5,054 nt of DNA from JAVJPJ01 sp040217295 (GTDB taxonomy: Bacteria > Pseudomonadota > Alphaproteobacteria > Rhodobacterales > Rhodobacteraceae). The stretch is taken from NCBI GenBank assembly GCA_964460185.1, contig CAYWTM010000174.1, forward strand, positions 1 to 5,054. Direction: 5' to 3'. A program made the translations under genes and the position numbers. The notes under the pieces are model-generated. The model saw nothing but the letters and a program-made list of their open reading frames with translations, was not told where the DNA came from and did not search any database. Positions 1-5,054 of this stretch are shown piece by piece; the stretch's first letter is position 1, and the number at the start of each line of letters is the position of its first letter.

Positions 1-1104
1 GAATTCGGCGGCCTTGATCTTGCCCTCGGTGCCGCGTTCGCCGAACCCGCCGGGCACGAGGATCGCATCGAAGCCTTCCAGCGAGGGAGCTGGATCCTCG
101 CGCTCGAAAATCTCGGCATCGATCCATTCTGCCTTCACCTTGACGCGATTGGCCATGCCGCCATGGGTCAATGCCTCGGCGATGGATTTGTAGGCGTCTT
201 CCAGCTGCGTGTATTTGCCCACGATGGCAACGCGCACTTCGCCTTCGGGGTTGTTGATGCGGTCGGCCACGTCTTCCCAGACGCTCAGATCCGGGCGCGG
301 GGCGGGATTGATCTGGAACGCGTCCAGCACGGCCTGGTCCATCCCTTCGCGATGATACGCCAGCGGCGCCTCGTAGATCGAGGCCAGATCCTGCGCCGCA
401 ATCACCGCTTCTGGGCGGACATTGCAGAACAGAGCCAGCTTTTCGCGTTCCTTTTGCGGGATCGGCCCTTCGGACCGGCACACAAGGATGTCGGGTGCAA
501 TCCCGATGGAGCGGAGCTCCTTGACGCTGTGTTGCGTCGGCTTGGTCTTGAGTTCGCCCGACGCCTTGATGAAGGGCAGCAGCGTCAGGTGCATGAAGAT
601 GCATTGCCCGCGCGGTTTGTCCTGGCTGAACTGGCGGATGGCCTCGAAAAACGGCAGGCCCTCGATATCGCCGACCGTGCCGCCGATTTCGCACAGCATG
701 AAATCGACCTCGTCCTCACCGATCGAGATGAAATCCTTGATTTCGTTGGTGACATGGGGAATCACCTGGATCGTTTTGCCCAGGTAGTCGCCCCGGCGTT
801 CCTTTTCGAGAACGTTGGAATAGATGCGGCCCGAACTGACCGAGTCCGTCATGCGCGCGGCCACGCCGGTGAAACGTTCGTAGTGACCCAGGTCCAGGTC
901 GGTTTCCGCGCCGTCATCGGTCACGAACACTTCGCCATGTTCAAAGGGCGACATCGTTCCGGGGTCGACATTCAGATAGGGGTCAAGCTTGCGCAGTCGA
1001 ACGGTAAACCCACGTGCTTGCAACAATGCGCCGAGTGCGGCCGAGGCCAAGCCCTTGCCAAGGGATGAAACCACACCACCGGTGATGAAAATGAACCGCG
1101 CCAT
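1..1104 (-). CDS. pyrG: CTP synthase (partial, C-terminal end cut by window edge)
   Basis: CTP synthase makes CTP from UTP, ATP and glutamine in the cytoplasm, the last step of de novo pyrimidine nucleotide synthesis. The minus strand gives 368 uninterrupted codons from ATG at 1104, reading through base 1. The synthetase domain fills about residues 1-268: P-loop-like GGVVSSLGKG (9-18), DPYLNVDPGTM (41-51), DLDLGHYERF (69-78) and CEIGGTVGDIE (138-148), whose Asp71 and Glu139 match the Mg-binding pair known in the E. coli enzyme, then KTKPTQHSV (186-194) in the UTP/CTP site. The class I glutamine amidotransferase domain begins near 290 (VAIVGKYTQLEDAYKSI) and shows VPGGFGERG (350-358). Family members run to about 545 residues, so the catalytic Cys and the His/Glu pair lie outside the window. 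The start is supported by the family N-terminus and by GGGAG at 1116-1120, 11 bases upstream. It lies downstream of secG on the same strand. Nothing looks broken. Confidence 0.98.
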   Translation of the reverse strand, partial: MARFIFITGGVVSSLGKGLASAALGALLQARGFTVRLRKLDPYLNVDPGTMSPFEHGEVFVTDDGAETDLDLGHYERFTGVAARMTDSVSSGRIYSNVLEKERRGDYLGKTIQVIPHVTNEIKDFISIGEDEVDFMLCEIGGTVGDIEGLPFFEAIRQFSQDKPRGQCIFMHLTLLPFIKASGELKTKPTQHSVKELRSIGIAPDILVCRSEGPIPQKEREKLALFCNVRPEAVIAAQDLASIYEAPLAYHREGMDQAVLDAFQINPAPRPDLSVWEDVADRINNPEGEVRVAIVGKYTQLEDAYKSIAEALTHGGMANRVKVKAEWIDAEIFEREDPAPSLEGFDAILVPGGFGERGTEGKIKAAEF

Positions 1105-1181
1105 GTCAGCAAAAACTCCCGTGTGGGTTCAGCCCCGCTGCATTCAGCGACGCCGTACGTATCCCTCTGTCACGGGATTTG

Positions 1182-1211
1182 AGAATAACAGGATTCGGCC
1201 AGGGGGTGCAA
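1182..1211 (-). promoter_or_regulatory. Weak candidate sigma70-type promoter for pyrG
   Basis: On the minus strand TTGCAC (1211-1206) and TATTCT (1187-1182) are separated by 18 bases, about 80 bases before the pyrG ATG. The match to TTGACA/TATAAT is only moderate (3 of 6 and 4 of 6), so this is a guess that pyrG can be transcribed separately from secG. Read-through from secG is the alternative. A GANTC sequence (GATTC, 1192-1196) lies in the spacer. Confidence 0.22.
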
Positions 1212-1236
1212 CCCAACGACCAAGATGATGTTGGTT
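1210..1236. repeat. Imperfect inverted repeat upstream of pyrG
   Basis: AACCCAAC (1210-1217) and GTTGGTT (1230-1236) are complementary apart from one bulged base, with a 12-base loop. The left arm overlaps the candidate -35 box of pyrG. No T-run follows on either strand, so it does not look like an intrinsic terminator. It may be an operator-like site or chance. Confidence 0.25.
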
Positions 1237-1246
1237 AAGGTCGATT

Positions 1247-1269
1247 GCCCCCCAAATATGCGGGGGGGC
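1247..1269 (-). terminator. G/C-run hairpin just after secG (possible weak terminator or attenuator)
   Basis: GCCCCCC (1247-1253) pairs perfectly with GGGGGGC (1263-1269) around a 9-base AT-rich loop, 13 bases past the secG stop. The stem is very stable. On the minus strand it is followed by AATCGACC rather than a T-run, so full intrinsic termination is doubtful. It could reduce read-through from secG into pyrG, protect the secG mRNA 3' end, or be a processing site. Confidence 0.4.
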
Positions 1270-1281
1270 GGCTCTGGTGGC

Positions 1282-1656
1282 TTAGTCCGTGCGCGGCGGA
1301 AGCGCAGGGGAATCGCCCGTGATCGGGGGCAGCAGATCGGATGCCGGGGGCAGGGCAGGACCATCCGCTGGGGCCTGTTCGGAGGGCGGCAACAAACCGT
1401 CCGCACCGATCCGGTCAAGAACAGATGACCCGGCCGAATTTTCTGCCGCGATGACCGTCAGCGTGATCGAGGTTGCAAGAAACGCAATTGCGAAAGCCCA
1501 GGTCAGTTTGCCCAGCGCCGATGCGGCCTGGCGGCCAGTCATGGCGCCTCCGCCTCCGCCCATGCCGAGGCCTCCGCCTTCGGAACGCTGCAGCAAAACA
1601 ACGCCGATCAGACAAATGGCGAGGATCAGGTGGACGACGAGGATCACGTTTTCCAT
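1282..1656 (-). CDS. secG: Preprotein translocase subunit SecG
   Basis: SecG is the small non-essential subunit of the SecYEG channel in the inner membrane and assists SecA-driven protein export. The 124-residue product has the family layout: a first membrane helix (about 2-22, MENVILVVHLILAICLIGVV), the characteristic loop LLQRSEGGGLGMGGGGGAM (21-39), then a second helix (about 51-70). Beyond residue 72 is a hydrophilic proline-rich tail of about 50 residues with an internal repeat: LLPP...PALPP occurs at 88-104 and again at 108-121. Such low-complexity tails are common and variable in proteobacterial SecG. ATG at 1656 is supported by AAAGGA at 1664-1669, 7 bases upstream; the stop is TAA at 1284-1282. 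It is divergent from purA and followed by pyrG on the same strand after a 177-base gap. Confidence 0.96.
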   Translation of the reverse strand: MENVILVVHLILAICLIGVVLLQRSEGGGLGMGGGGGAMTGRQAASALGKLTWAFAIAFLATSITLTVIAAENSAGSSVLDRIGADGLLPPSEQAPADGPALPPASDLLPPITGDSPALPPRTD

Positions 1657-1916
1657 TGACGGGTCCTTTGATGGGCCATGCTCGGATTTCGGCGTTACTT
1701 ATGAGATGCGACAGGCCGCCGCAAGCCCAACCGGGCCCGCTTTGCGACTGGTGGTGCGGCATTGTGCAACGGGTGGCTTGAAGGGAAAAGGTTTTTGCAG
1801 GGTTTCGCGCAATTTGTGAACGAACCCGCAACGATTATTCGGTTTCCCCGCGCGGCCCGGGCCGGTATAGCGCGTTTGGCCTAGGAGCGTCATCACATCC
1901 GGGAGAGGATCAAGGC
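1657..1916. promoter_or_regulatory. Divergent secG/purA intergenic control region
   Basis: These 260 bases separate the two divergent start codons and should contain both promoters. On the plus strand the only tolerable purA -10 candidate is TATAGC (1866-1871), without a convincing -35 box. On the minus strand ATAAGT-like sequence around 1696-1703 lies upstream of the secG ribosome site, again with a poor -35 (TTGCGG). The purA ribosome site is GGGAGAGGA (1901-1909). I see no tRNA, no recognisable riboswitch and no credible small gene here. Promoter positions are guesses; that the region is regulatory follows from gene orientation. Confidence 0.5.
1853..1864. repeat. 12-base perfect palindrome upstream of purA
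   Basis: CGGCCCGGGCCG is its own reverse complement. It ends 52 bases before the purA ATG and one base before the candidate -10 TATAGC, the spacing expected of an operator. High GC content raises the chance of such palindromes, and I do not recognise it as the site of a known regulator. Confidence 0.35.
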
Positions 1917-3212
1917 ATGGCAAATGTGGTCGTTGTCGGCGCCCAATGGGGCGACGAAGGCAAGGGCAAGATCGTTGATTGGCTGAGTGAACGGGCCGAT
2001 GTGATCGCCCGGTTCCAGGGTGGCCACAATGCAGGCCACACGCTTGTGATCGACGGCGCCGTCTACAAGTTGCACGCGCTGCCATCCGGCGTCGTGCGCG
2101 GTGGCAAGCTGAGCATTATCGGCAATGGCGTGGTGCTGGATCCCTGGCATCTGCTGAAAGAGATCGAGACGATCCGCGCCCAGGGGGTGGAAATCACGCC
2201 CGAGACCCTGATGATCGCCGAAAACACGCCCCTCATCCTGCCGATCCACGGAGAGCTCGACCGCGCCCGTGAAGAGGCCGCCAGCAAAGGCGCAAAGATC
2301 GGGACCACGGGTCGCGGCATCGGCCCCGCCTACGAGGACAAGGTCGGGCGCCGGTCGGTGCGCGTTGCGGATCTGGCCGATGATGCCACGCTGGAGGCGC
2401 GGGTCGACCGCGCGCTGACCCACCACAATGCGCTGCGCAAGGGGCTTGGTATTGCACAGATCGACCGCGACGCCCTGATCGCGCAGTTGAAGGCAATCGC
2501 GCCGGAGATCCTGAAATATGCGGGACCCGTGTGGAAGGTGATGAACGAGAAACGCAAGGCGGGCAAACGCATCTTGTTCGAAGGCGCGCAGGGTGCGTTG
2601 CTGGACATCGATTTCGGCACGTATCCCTTCGTCACATCGTCCAACGTCATCGCCGGGCAGGCCGCGACGGGCGTGGGTATCGGGCCAGGTGCCATCGACT
2701 ACGTGCTCGGTATCGTGAAGGCCTACACCACCCGTGTGGGCGAAGGGCCGTTTCCGACCGAGTTGATGGACAAGGACGGCCAGCGCCTGGGCGAGCGTGG
2801 GCACGAGTTCGGGACCACCACCGGGCGCAAGCGTCGCTGCGGCTGGTTCGATGCCTGCCTCGTGCGTCAGACCTGCGCCACGTCGGGCGTGAACGGCATT
2901 TCGCTGACCAAGCTGGATGTGCTGGACGGGTTCGAGACGCTCAAGATCTGCGTCGGATATGATCTGGATGGCACGACACTCGATTATCTGCCGACCGCCG
3001 CCGACCAGCAGGCGCGGTGCACCCCGATCTACGAGGAGATGCCCGGCTGGTCGGAATCGACCGAAGGCGCACGGTCCTGGAACGATCTGCCCGGCAACGC
3101 CGTCAAATACGTGCGGCGCATCGAAGAGTTGATCCAGTGCCCGGTCGCCCTATTGTCCACTTCGCCCGAGCGGGAGGACACGATCCTTGTGACCGACCCG
3201 TTCTCGGATTGA
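1917..3212 (+). CDS. purA: Adenylosuccinate synthetase
   Basis: PurA joins IMP and aspartate, with GTP hydrolysis, to form adenylosuccinate, the committed cytoplasmic step from IMP to AMP. The 431-residue product is complete and of usual bacterial length. Visible signatures in order: WGDEGKGK (11-18) with catalytic Asp13, GGHNAGHT (35-42) with the general acid His41, IGTTGRGIGPAYEDK (128-142), the EGAQG (222-226) and FGTYPFVTSSN (233-243) block that binds IMP, TTRVGEGPFPTE (271-282), the GTTTGRKRRCGWFD segment (299-312), and LTKLDVLD (330-337) in the guanine-binding region. ATG at 1917 is supported by AGAGGA at 1904-1909, 7 bases upstream, and by the exact family N-terminus. It is divergent from secG and is followed after 13 bases by the DUF2842 gene, probably in one transcript. 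No truncation or key-residue loss is seen. Confidence 0.98.
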   Translation: MANVVVVGAQWGDEGKGKIVDWLSERADVIARFQGGHNAGHTLVIDGAVYKLHALPSGVVRGGKLSIIGNGVVLDPWHLLKEIETIRAQGVEITPETLMIAENTPLILPIHGELDRAREEAASKGAKIGTTGRGIGPAYEDKVGRRSVRVADLADDATLEARVDRALTHHNALRKGLGIAQIDRDALIAQLKAIAPEILKYAGPVWKVMNEKRKAGKRILFEGAQGALLDIDFGTYPFVTSSNVIAGQAATGVGIGPGAIDYVLGIVKAYTTRVGEGPFPTELMDKDGQRLGERGHEFGTTTGRKRRCGWFDACLVRQTCATSGVNGISLTKLDVLDGFETLKICVGYDLDGTTLDYLPTAADQQARCTPIYEEMPGWSESTEGARSWNDLPGNAVKYVRRIEELIQCPVALLSTSPEREDTILVTDPFSD

Positions 3213-3225
3213 GACGGAGACGTTC

Positions 3226-3453
3226 ATGGCATTGAGTTACAAGGCAAGACGGCGCTGGTCTCTGGTGGTGCTGCTGGTTGGATTGCCGGCCTATATCGCG
3301 CTGGCAGTCTGGGTCGTCAGCCTGTTCGAGCGGCCATCCGTTTTCGTGGAACTCATGGTCTACGTCGTGCTGGGCATCTTGTGGGCGATCCCGCTGAAGG
3401 CTGTCTTCAAGGGCGTGGGGCAGGCCGACCCGGACGCCGGGTCCAAGGATTGA
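3226..3453 (+). CDS. DUF2842 family small membrane protein
   Basis: This 75-residue protein matches my recollection of the DUF2842 family, short two-helix membrane proteins of Alphaproteobacteria with no known function. A basic N-terminus (MALSYKARRRW) precedes a hydrophobic helix at about 11-34, a short polar turn (FERPS, 34-38), a second helix at about 39-61, then a soluble tail KGVGQADPDAGSKD. By the positive-inside rule both ends probably face the cytoplasm with a tiny periplasmic turn. The PLKAVFKGVGQADPD stretch after helix two looks like the conserved family signature. ATG at 3226 has GGAGA at 3216-3220, 5 bases upstream, and lies 13 bases after the purA stop, which argues for co-transcription. 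A bidirectional terminator follows. The membrane assignment is firm; any role with PurA would be speculation. Confidence 0.88.
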   Translation: MALSYKARRRWSLVVLLVGLPAYIALAVWVVSLFERPSVFVELMVYVVLGILWAIPLKAVFKGVGQADPDAGSKD

Positions 3454-3486
3454 CCACAAGGCTGCTTTCGCGACTGCGGCAAAAGG

Positions 3487-3523
3487 AAAAACCCCGGCGG
3501 CATCCAGTGCCCCGGGGTTTTTT
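3487..3523. terminator. Bidirectional intrinsic terminator between convergent genes
   Basis: AAAAACCCCGG (3487-3497) is perfectly complementary to CCGGGGTTTTT (3512-3522), with a 14-base loop. On the plus strand the stem runs into six T (3518-3523), ending the purA-DUF2842 transcript 34 bases after its last stop codon. On the minus strand the A-rich stretch 3481-3491 reads as TTTTTCCTTTT, so the same hairpin can end the convergent gene whose stop is at 3546. Confidence 0.92.
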
Positions 3524-3545
3524 CATGTCTGTCGGCATTGGCCTC

Positions 3546-5054
3546 TCAGTCGGCGGACAACACGAAACGGCCGCGCGACAGACGCAGGATCCGGCCCTGC
3601 CGAACCAGGGATCCGAAGGCCTCCAGCAAGTCTTCGCGGTTGATCGAATTGTCGGTGGCGTCTCCGATCAGCCGGAACAGTTCGGGACGGTCGAAATACG
3701 GCTGTCCGAATTCGACGAGGGCGTAGGTGGCGGCCAGTTCAACGACTTCCTCGATCTCGATCGCGTTGCTGTTCTCAAGTCTGACGGCAAAACGAGCGGG
3801 ATGGTTGATCGTTTCTTCCTGGTCGTCATGACCTGCCTTGGCGGGTTCGAAACCAGCCTGATCTCCATGGACGTCAATCACCTCGGCAGTCCGACCCATG
3901 TCGGCATCGTCCGCGACGGGGGCGTCATCCAGTTCGTGATCGCTGACTTCCATCTCCAGGTGCATTTCGTCGGACAGGTCTTCGGCGGCATTGCCACCAC
4001 GATTTGCGCGCATGATCAGGCCGGCACGCTGGGCCAGGACCGCAAGGCTGTTGACCACCCGGCGCTGTGGCCTGGAGCCTTCGCCCTCTTGCACGGGGCG
4101 CTGCCCATTGGCTGTGGATGCGCTATCCTCACTGGGCTCGATGTCGGCCAGACGCAGCGCATTTCCCGTCGACTGGGTCGCGGACGCCATGTCGATATCA
4201 GCGGTGCTGACGCGGCGGGGGCGGACGGGCTGCGCCGTGCCGAGCGGGTCTTCGTCGACGCGTTGCTCGGACACCAGAACCAGCGGTGACGGGCGATCCG
4301 AAGTGCGGCGGCGGGAGGCATCCACACGCACCCGACGCGGGCGCATGACGCGGGCCAGGTCGTCGCGATAATCCTCGGTGCCGTCCTTGTGCTCGCGGTC
4401 GCCGTCGGAGGCGAGTTGCGAATCGGCGCTGCGGGCGGCCACTGCCGCCTTGAGGTGTTCGATATTGGCCCGGCGCCGCGAGGTTTCACCATTCGACAGG
4501 CGGCTTTCGGTAGCGTCGAACAACCGATCCGCATCGCTGGGCAGATCATCGGCACGCTCGATGACATCGATGAAGGCGTCGTCTTCGATCTGGCGGTCGT
4601 CGGTGTCGTCGTCGCCGAAATAGTAGTCGGCTTCGGCCTTTTCGATGCGCAGAGGCTCGGTCTTCGCTTGATCGGGCAGGATACCCGCGCGGATGGCAGC
4701 CAGTTCGGCCTGCAGGTCGGCCTCGGCGCCGCTATCCAAGAGGTCATCGTCGGTTTCGGCCGCGCCTTCGACGACGTCTGCCGTGGCTGCAGCGACGGCG
4801 GCAGCGAGATCATCGGCCTCGTTGGCCTCGTCGGCCAGTTCGCCGCGGTCGGCGGTGTCATCGGCGGCCATCATGACATCGGGCTCGGCCGCGTTGTCGG
4901 CAAGGGCCGAAAGGGTGTTTGCAATGGTATCTTCGCCCCAGATTTCGGGCGATGCGTCTTGCAACGTATTGCCTTCTTCCGCCTCCTGTGCAGCAGCTTC
5001 TTCGGCTTCGGCTTCGGCTTCGGCTTCGGCTTCGGCTTCGGCTTCGGCTTCGGC
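3546..5054 (-). CDS. Large acidic low-complexity protein of unknown function (5' end outside window)
   Basis: I do not recognise a function. The frame is open from the right edge to TGA at 3548-3546, giving 502 visible residues; the true start lies beyond base 5054. Numbering from the edge: residues 1-18 are nine Ala-Glu pairs; up to about 185 the chain is rich in Asp, Glu and Ala and likely disordered; RRRANIEHLKAAVAAR (193-208) looks like a basic amphipathic helix; 236-282 is Arg-rich and contains DRPSPLVLVSEQRVD (253-267); a second acidic stretch spans about 356-415; the last 75 residues (428-502) look compact, with predicted helices and an ending (GRILRLSRGRFVLS) that resembles a winged-helix wing. 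There is no cysteine, one tryptophan and no membrane helix. A TTG at 4964 could be mistaken for the start, but the same frame continues upstream. It is convergent with purA-DUF2842. Similar proteins may exist in Rhodobacterales as hypotheticals; that is from memory only. Confidence 0.85.
   Translation of the reverse strand, partial: AEAEAEAEAEAEAEAEAEEAAAQEAEEGNTLQDASPEIWGEDTIANTLSALADNAAEPDVMMAADDTADRGELADEANEADDLAAAVAAATADVVEGAAETDDDLLDSGAEADLQAELAAIRAGILPDQAKTEPLRIEKAEADYYFGDDDTDDRQIEDDAFIDVIERADDLPSDADRLFDATESRLSNGETSRRRANIEHLKAAVAARSADSQLASDGDREHKDGTEDYRDDLARVMRPRRVRVDASRRRTSDRPSPLVLVSEQRVDEDPLGTAQPVRPRRVSTADIDMASATQSTGNALRLADIEPSEDSASTANGQRPVQEGEGSRPQRRVVNSLAVLAQRAGLIMRANRGGNAAEDLSDEMHLEMEVSDHELDDAPVADDADMGRTAEVIDVHGDQAGFEPAKAGHDDQEETINHPARFAVRLENSNAIEIEEVVELAATYALVEFGQPYFDRPELFRLIGDATDNSINREDLLEAFGSLVRQGRILRLSRGRFVLSAD
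5001..5054. repeat. Hexanucleotide tandem repeat, nine visible copies, continuing past the window
   Basis: TTCGGC is repeated exactly nine times on the plus strand up to the last base, which is GCCGAA on the minus strand, the coding strand, giving Ala-Glu pairs. An extra TTC (4998-5000) adds a Glu. All copies are identical, and because the unit is six bases, gain or loss of copies would keep the reading frame. Total copy number is unknown because the window ends inside the array. Confidence 0.95.

Noticed and set aside
1..6. EcoRI site (GAATTC) exactly at the first base, suggesting a clone end
   Set aside because: It falls in frame as Glu-Phe within pyrG and no vector sequence is visible; one such site in the window can be chance.
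163..1068. 301-codon open frame on the plus strand opposite pyrG
   Set aside because: It is antisense to an unmistakable CTP synthase and has no family resemblance; long opposite-strand frames are expected in high-GC genes.
1701..1781. 26-codon plus-strand frame in the divergent region with CDWWC, resembling a Trp-rich leader peptide
   Set aside because: There is no ribosome site before the ATG, no attenuator-like pair of hairpins after it, and no amino-acid biosynthesis gene downstream; purA follows instead.
1893..2804. 303-codon open frame on the minus strand opposite purA
   Set aside because: It mirrors purA codons, with composition typical of antisense reading, and has no recognisable domain or ribosome site.
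3381..4289. 302-codon plus-strand frame running from inside the DUF2842 gene through the terminator
   Set aside because: It crosses the bidirectional terminator and is antisense to the acidic protein, so it is a shadow frame.
4016..4861. 281-codon minus-strand frame overlapping the acidic gene in another phase
   Set aside because: It is an out-of-phase reading rich in Ser, Pro, Arg and Thr, typical of shifted high-GC coding sequence.
3546..4964. TTG at 4964 as the true start of the acidic protein
   Set aside because: The frame continues without a stop to the window edge with the same composition (Glu, Ala and Ala-Glu repeats), and the only ribosome-site-like sequence, AGGAGG at 4982-4987, is 17 bases away and explained by Gln-Glu-Ala codons.
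5001..5054. Short tandem repeats read as a CRISPR array or iteron origin
   Set aside because: The units are six bases with no spacers, sit inside an open coding frame and encode a simple dipeptide repeat.

Overview
This is a high-GC housekeeping stretch from an alphaproteobacterium, most likely a member of the Rhodobacterales/Roseobacter group. The assignment rests on base composition, on a DUF2842 gene (a family I know only from Alphaproteobacteria), on secG lying directly upstream of pyrG, and on the style of the proteins. It is inferred from recall, not from a search.

Layout from left to right: (1) 1-1104, minus strand: the N-terminal two thirds of pyrG (CTP synthase), running off the left edge before the glutaminase catalytic cysteine. 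(2) 1105-1281: a 177-base secG-pyrG gap with a G/C-run hairpin and a weak pyrG promoter candidate. (3) 1282-1656, minus strand: secG, the small SecYEG translocon subunit, with a proline-rich repeated tail. (4) 1657-1916: a divergent control region that must hold the start signals for both secG and purA, including a 12-base perfect palindrome close to purA. (5) 1917-3212, plus strand: complete purA (adenylosuccinate synthetase). (6) 3226-3453, plus strand: a small two-helix membrane protein of the DUF2842 family, 13 bases behind purA and probably co-transcribed. (7) 3487-3523: a clear bidirectional intrinsic terminator between convergent genes. (8) 3546-5054, minus strand: the C-terminal 502 residues of a large, acidic, cysteine-free, mostly low-complexity protein of unknown function. 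It has an Arg-rich middle, a compact C-terminal domain, and at the right edge a (GCC GAA)n repeat coding for Ala-Glu repeats; its start lies outside the window.

Functionally, PurA commits IMP to AMP synthesis using GTP, and PyrG makes CTP from UTP with GTP as allosteric activator, so two nucleotide-pool enzymes sit either side of secG. I see no mobile element, CRISPR array, tRNA, rRNA or defence cassette. I did not find a new biological system. The least explained item is the large acidic protein with its hexanucleotide repeat.
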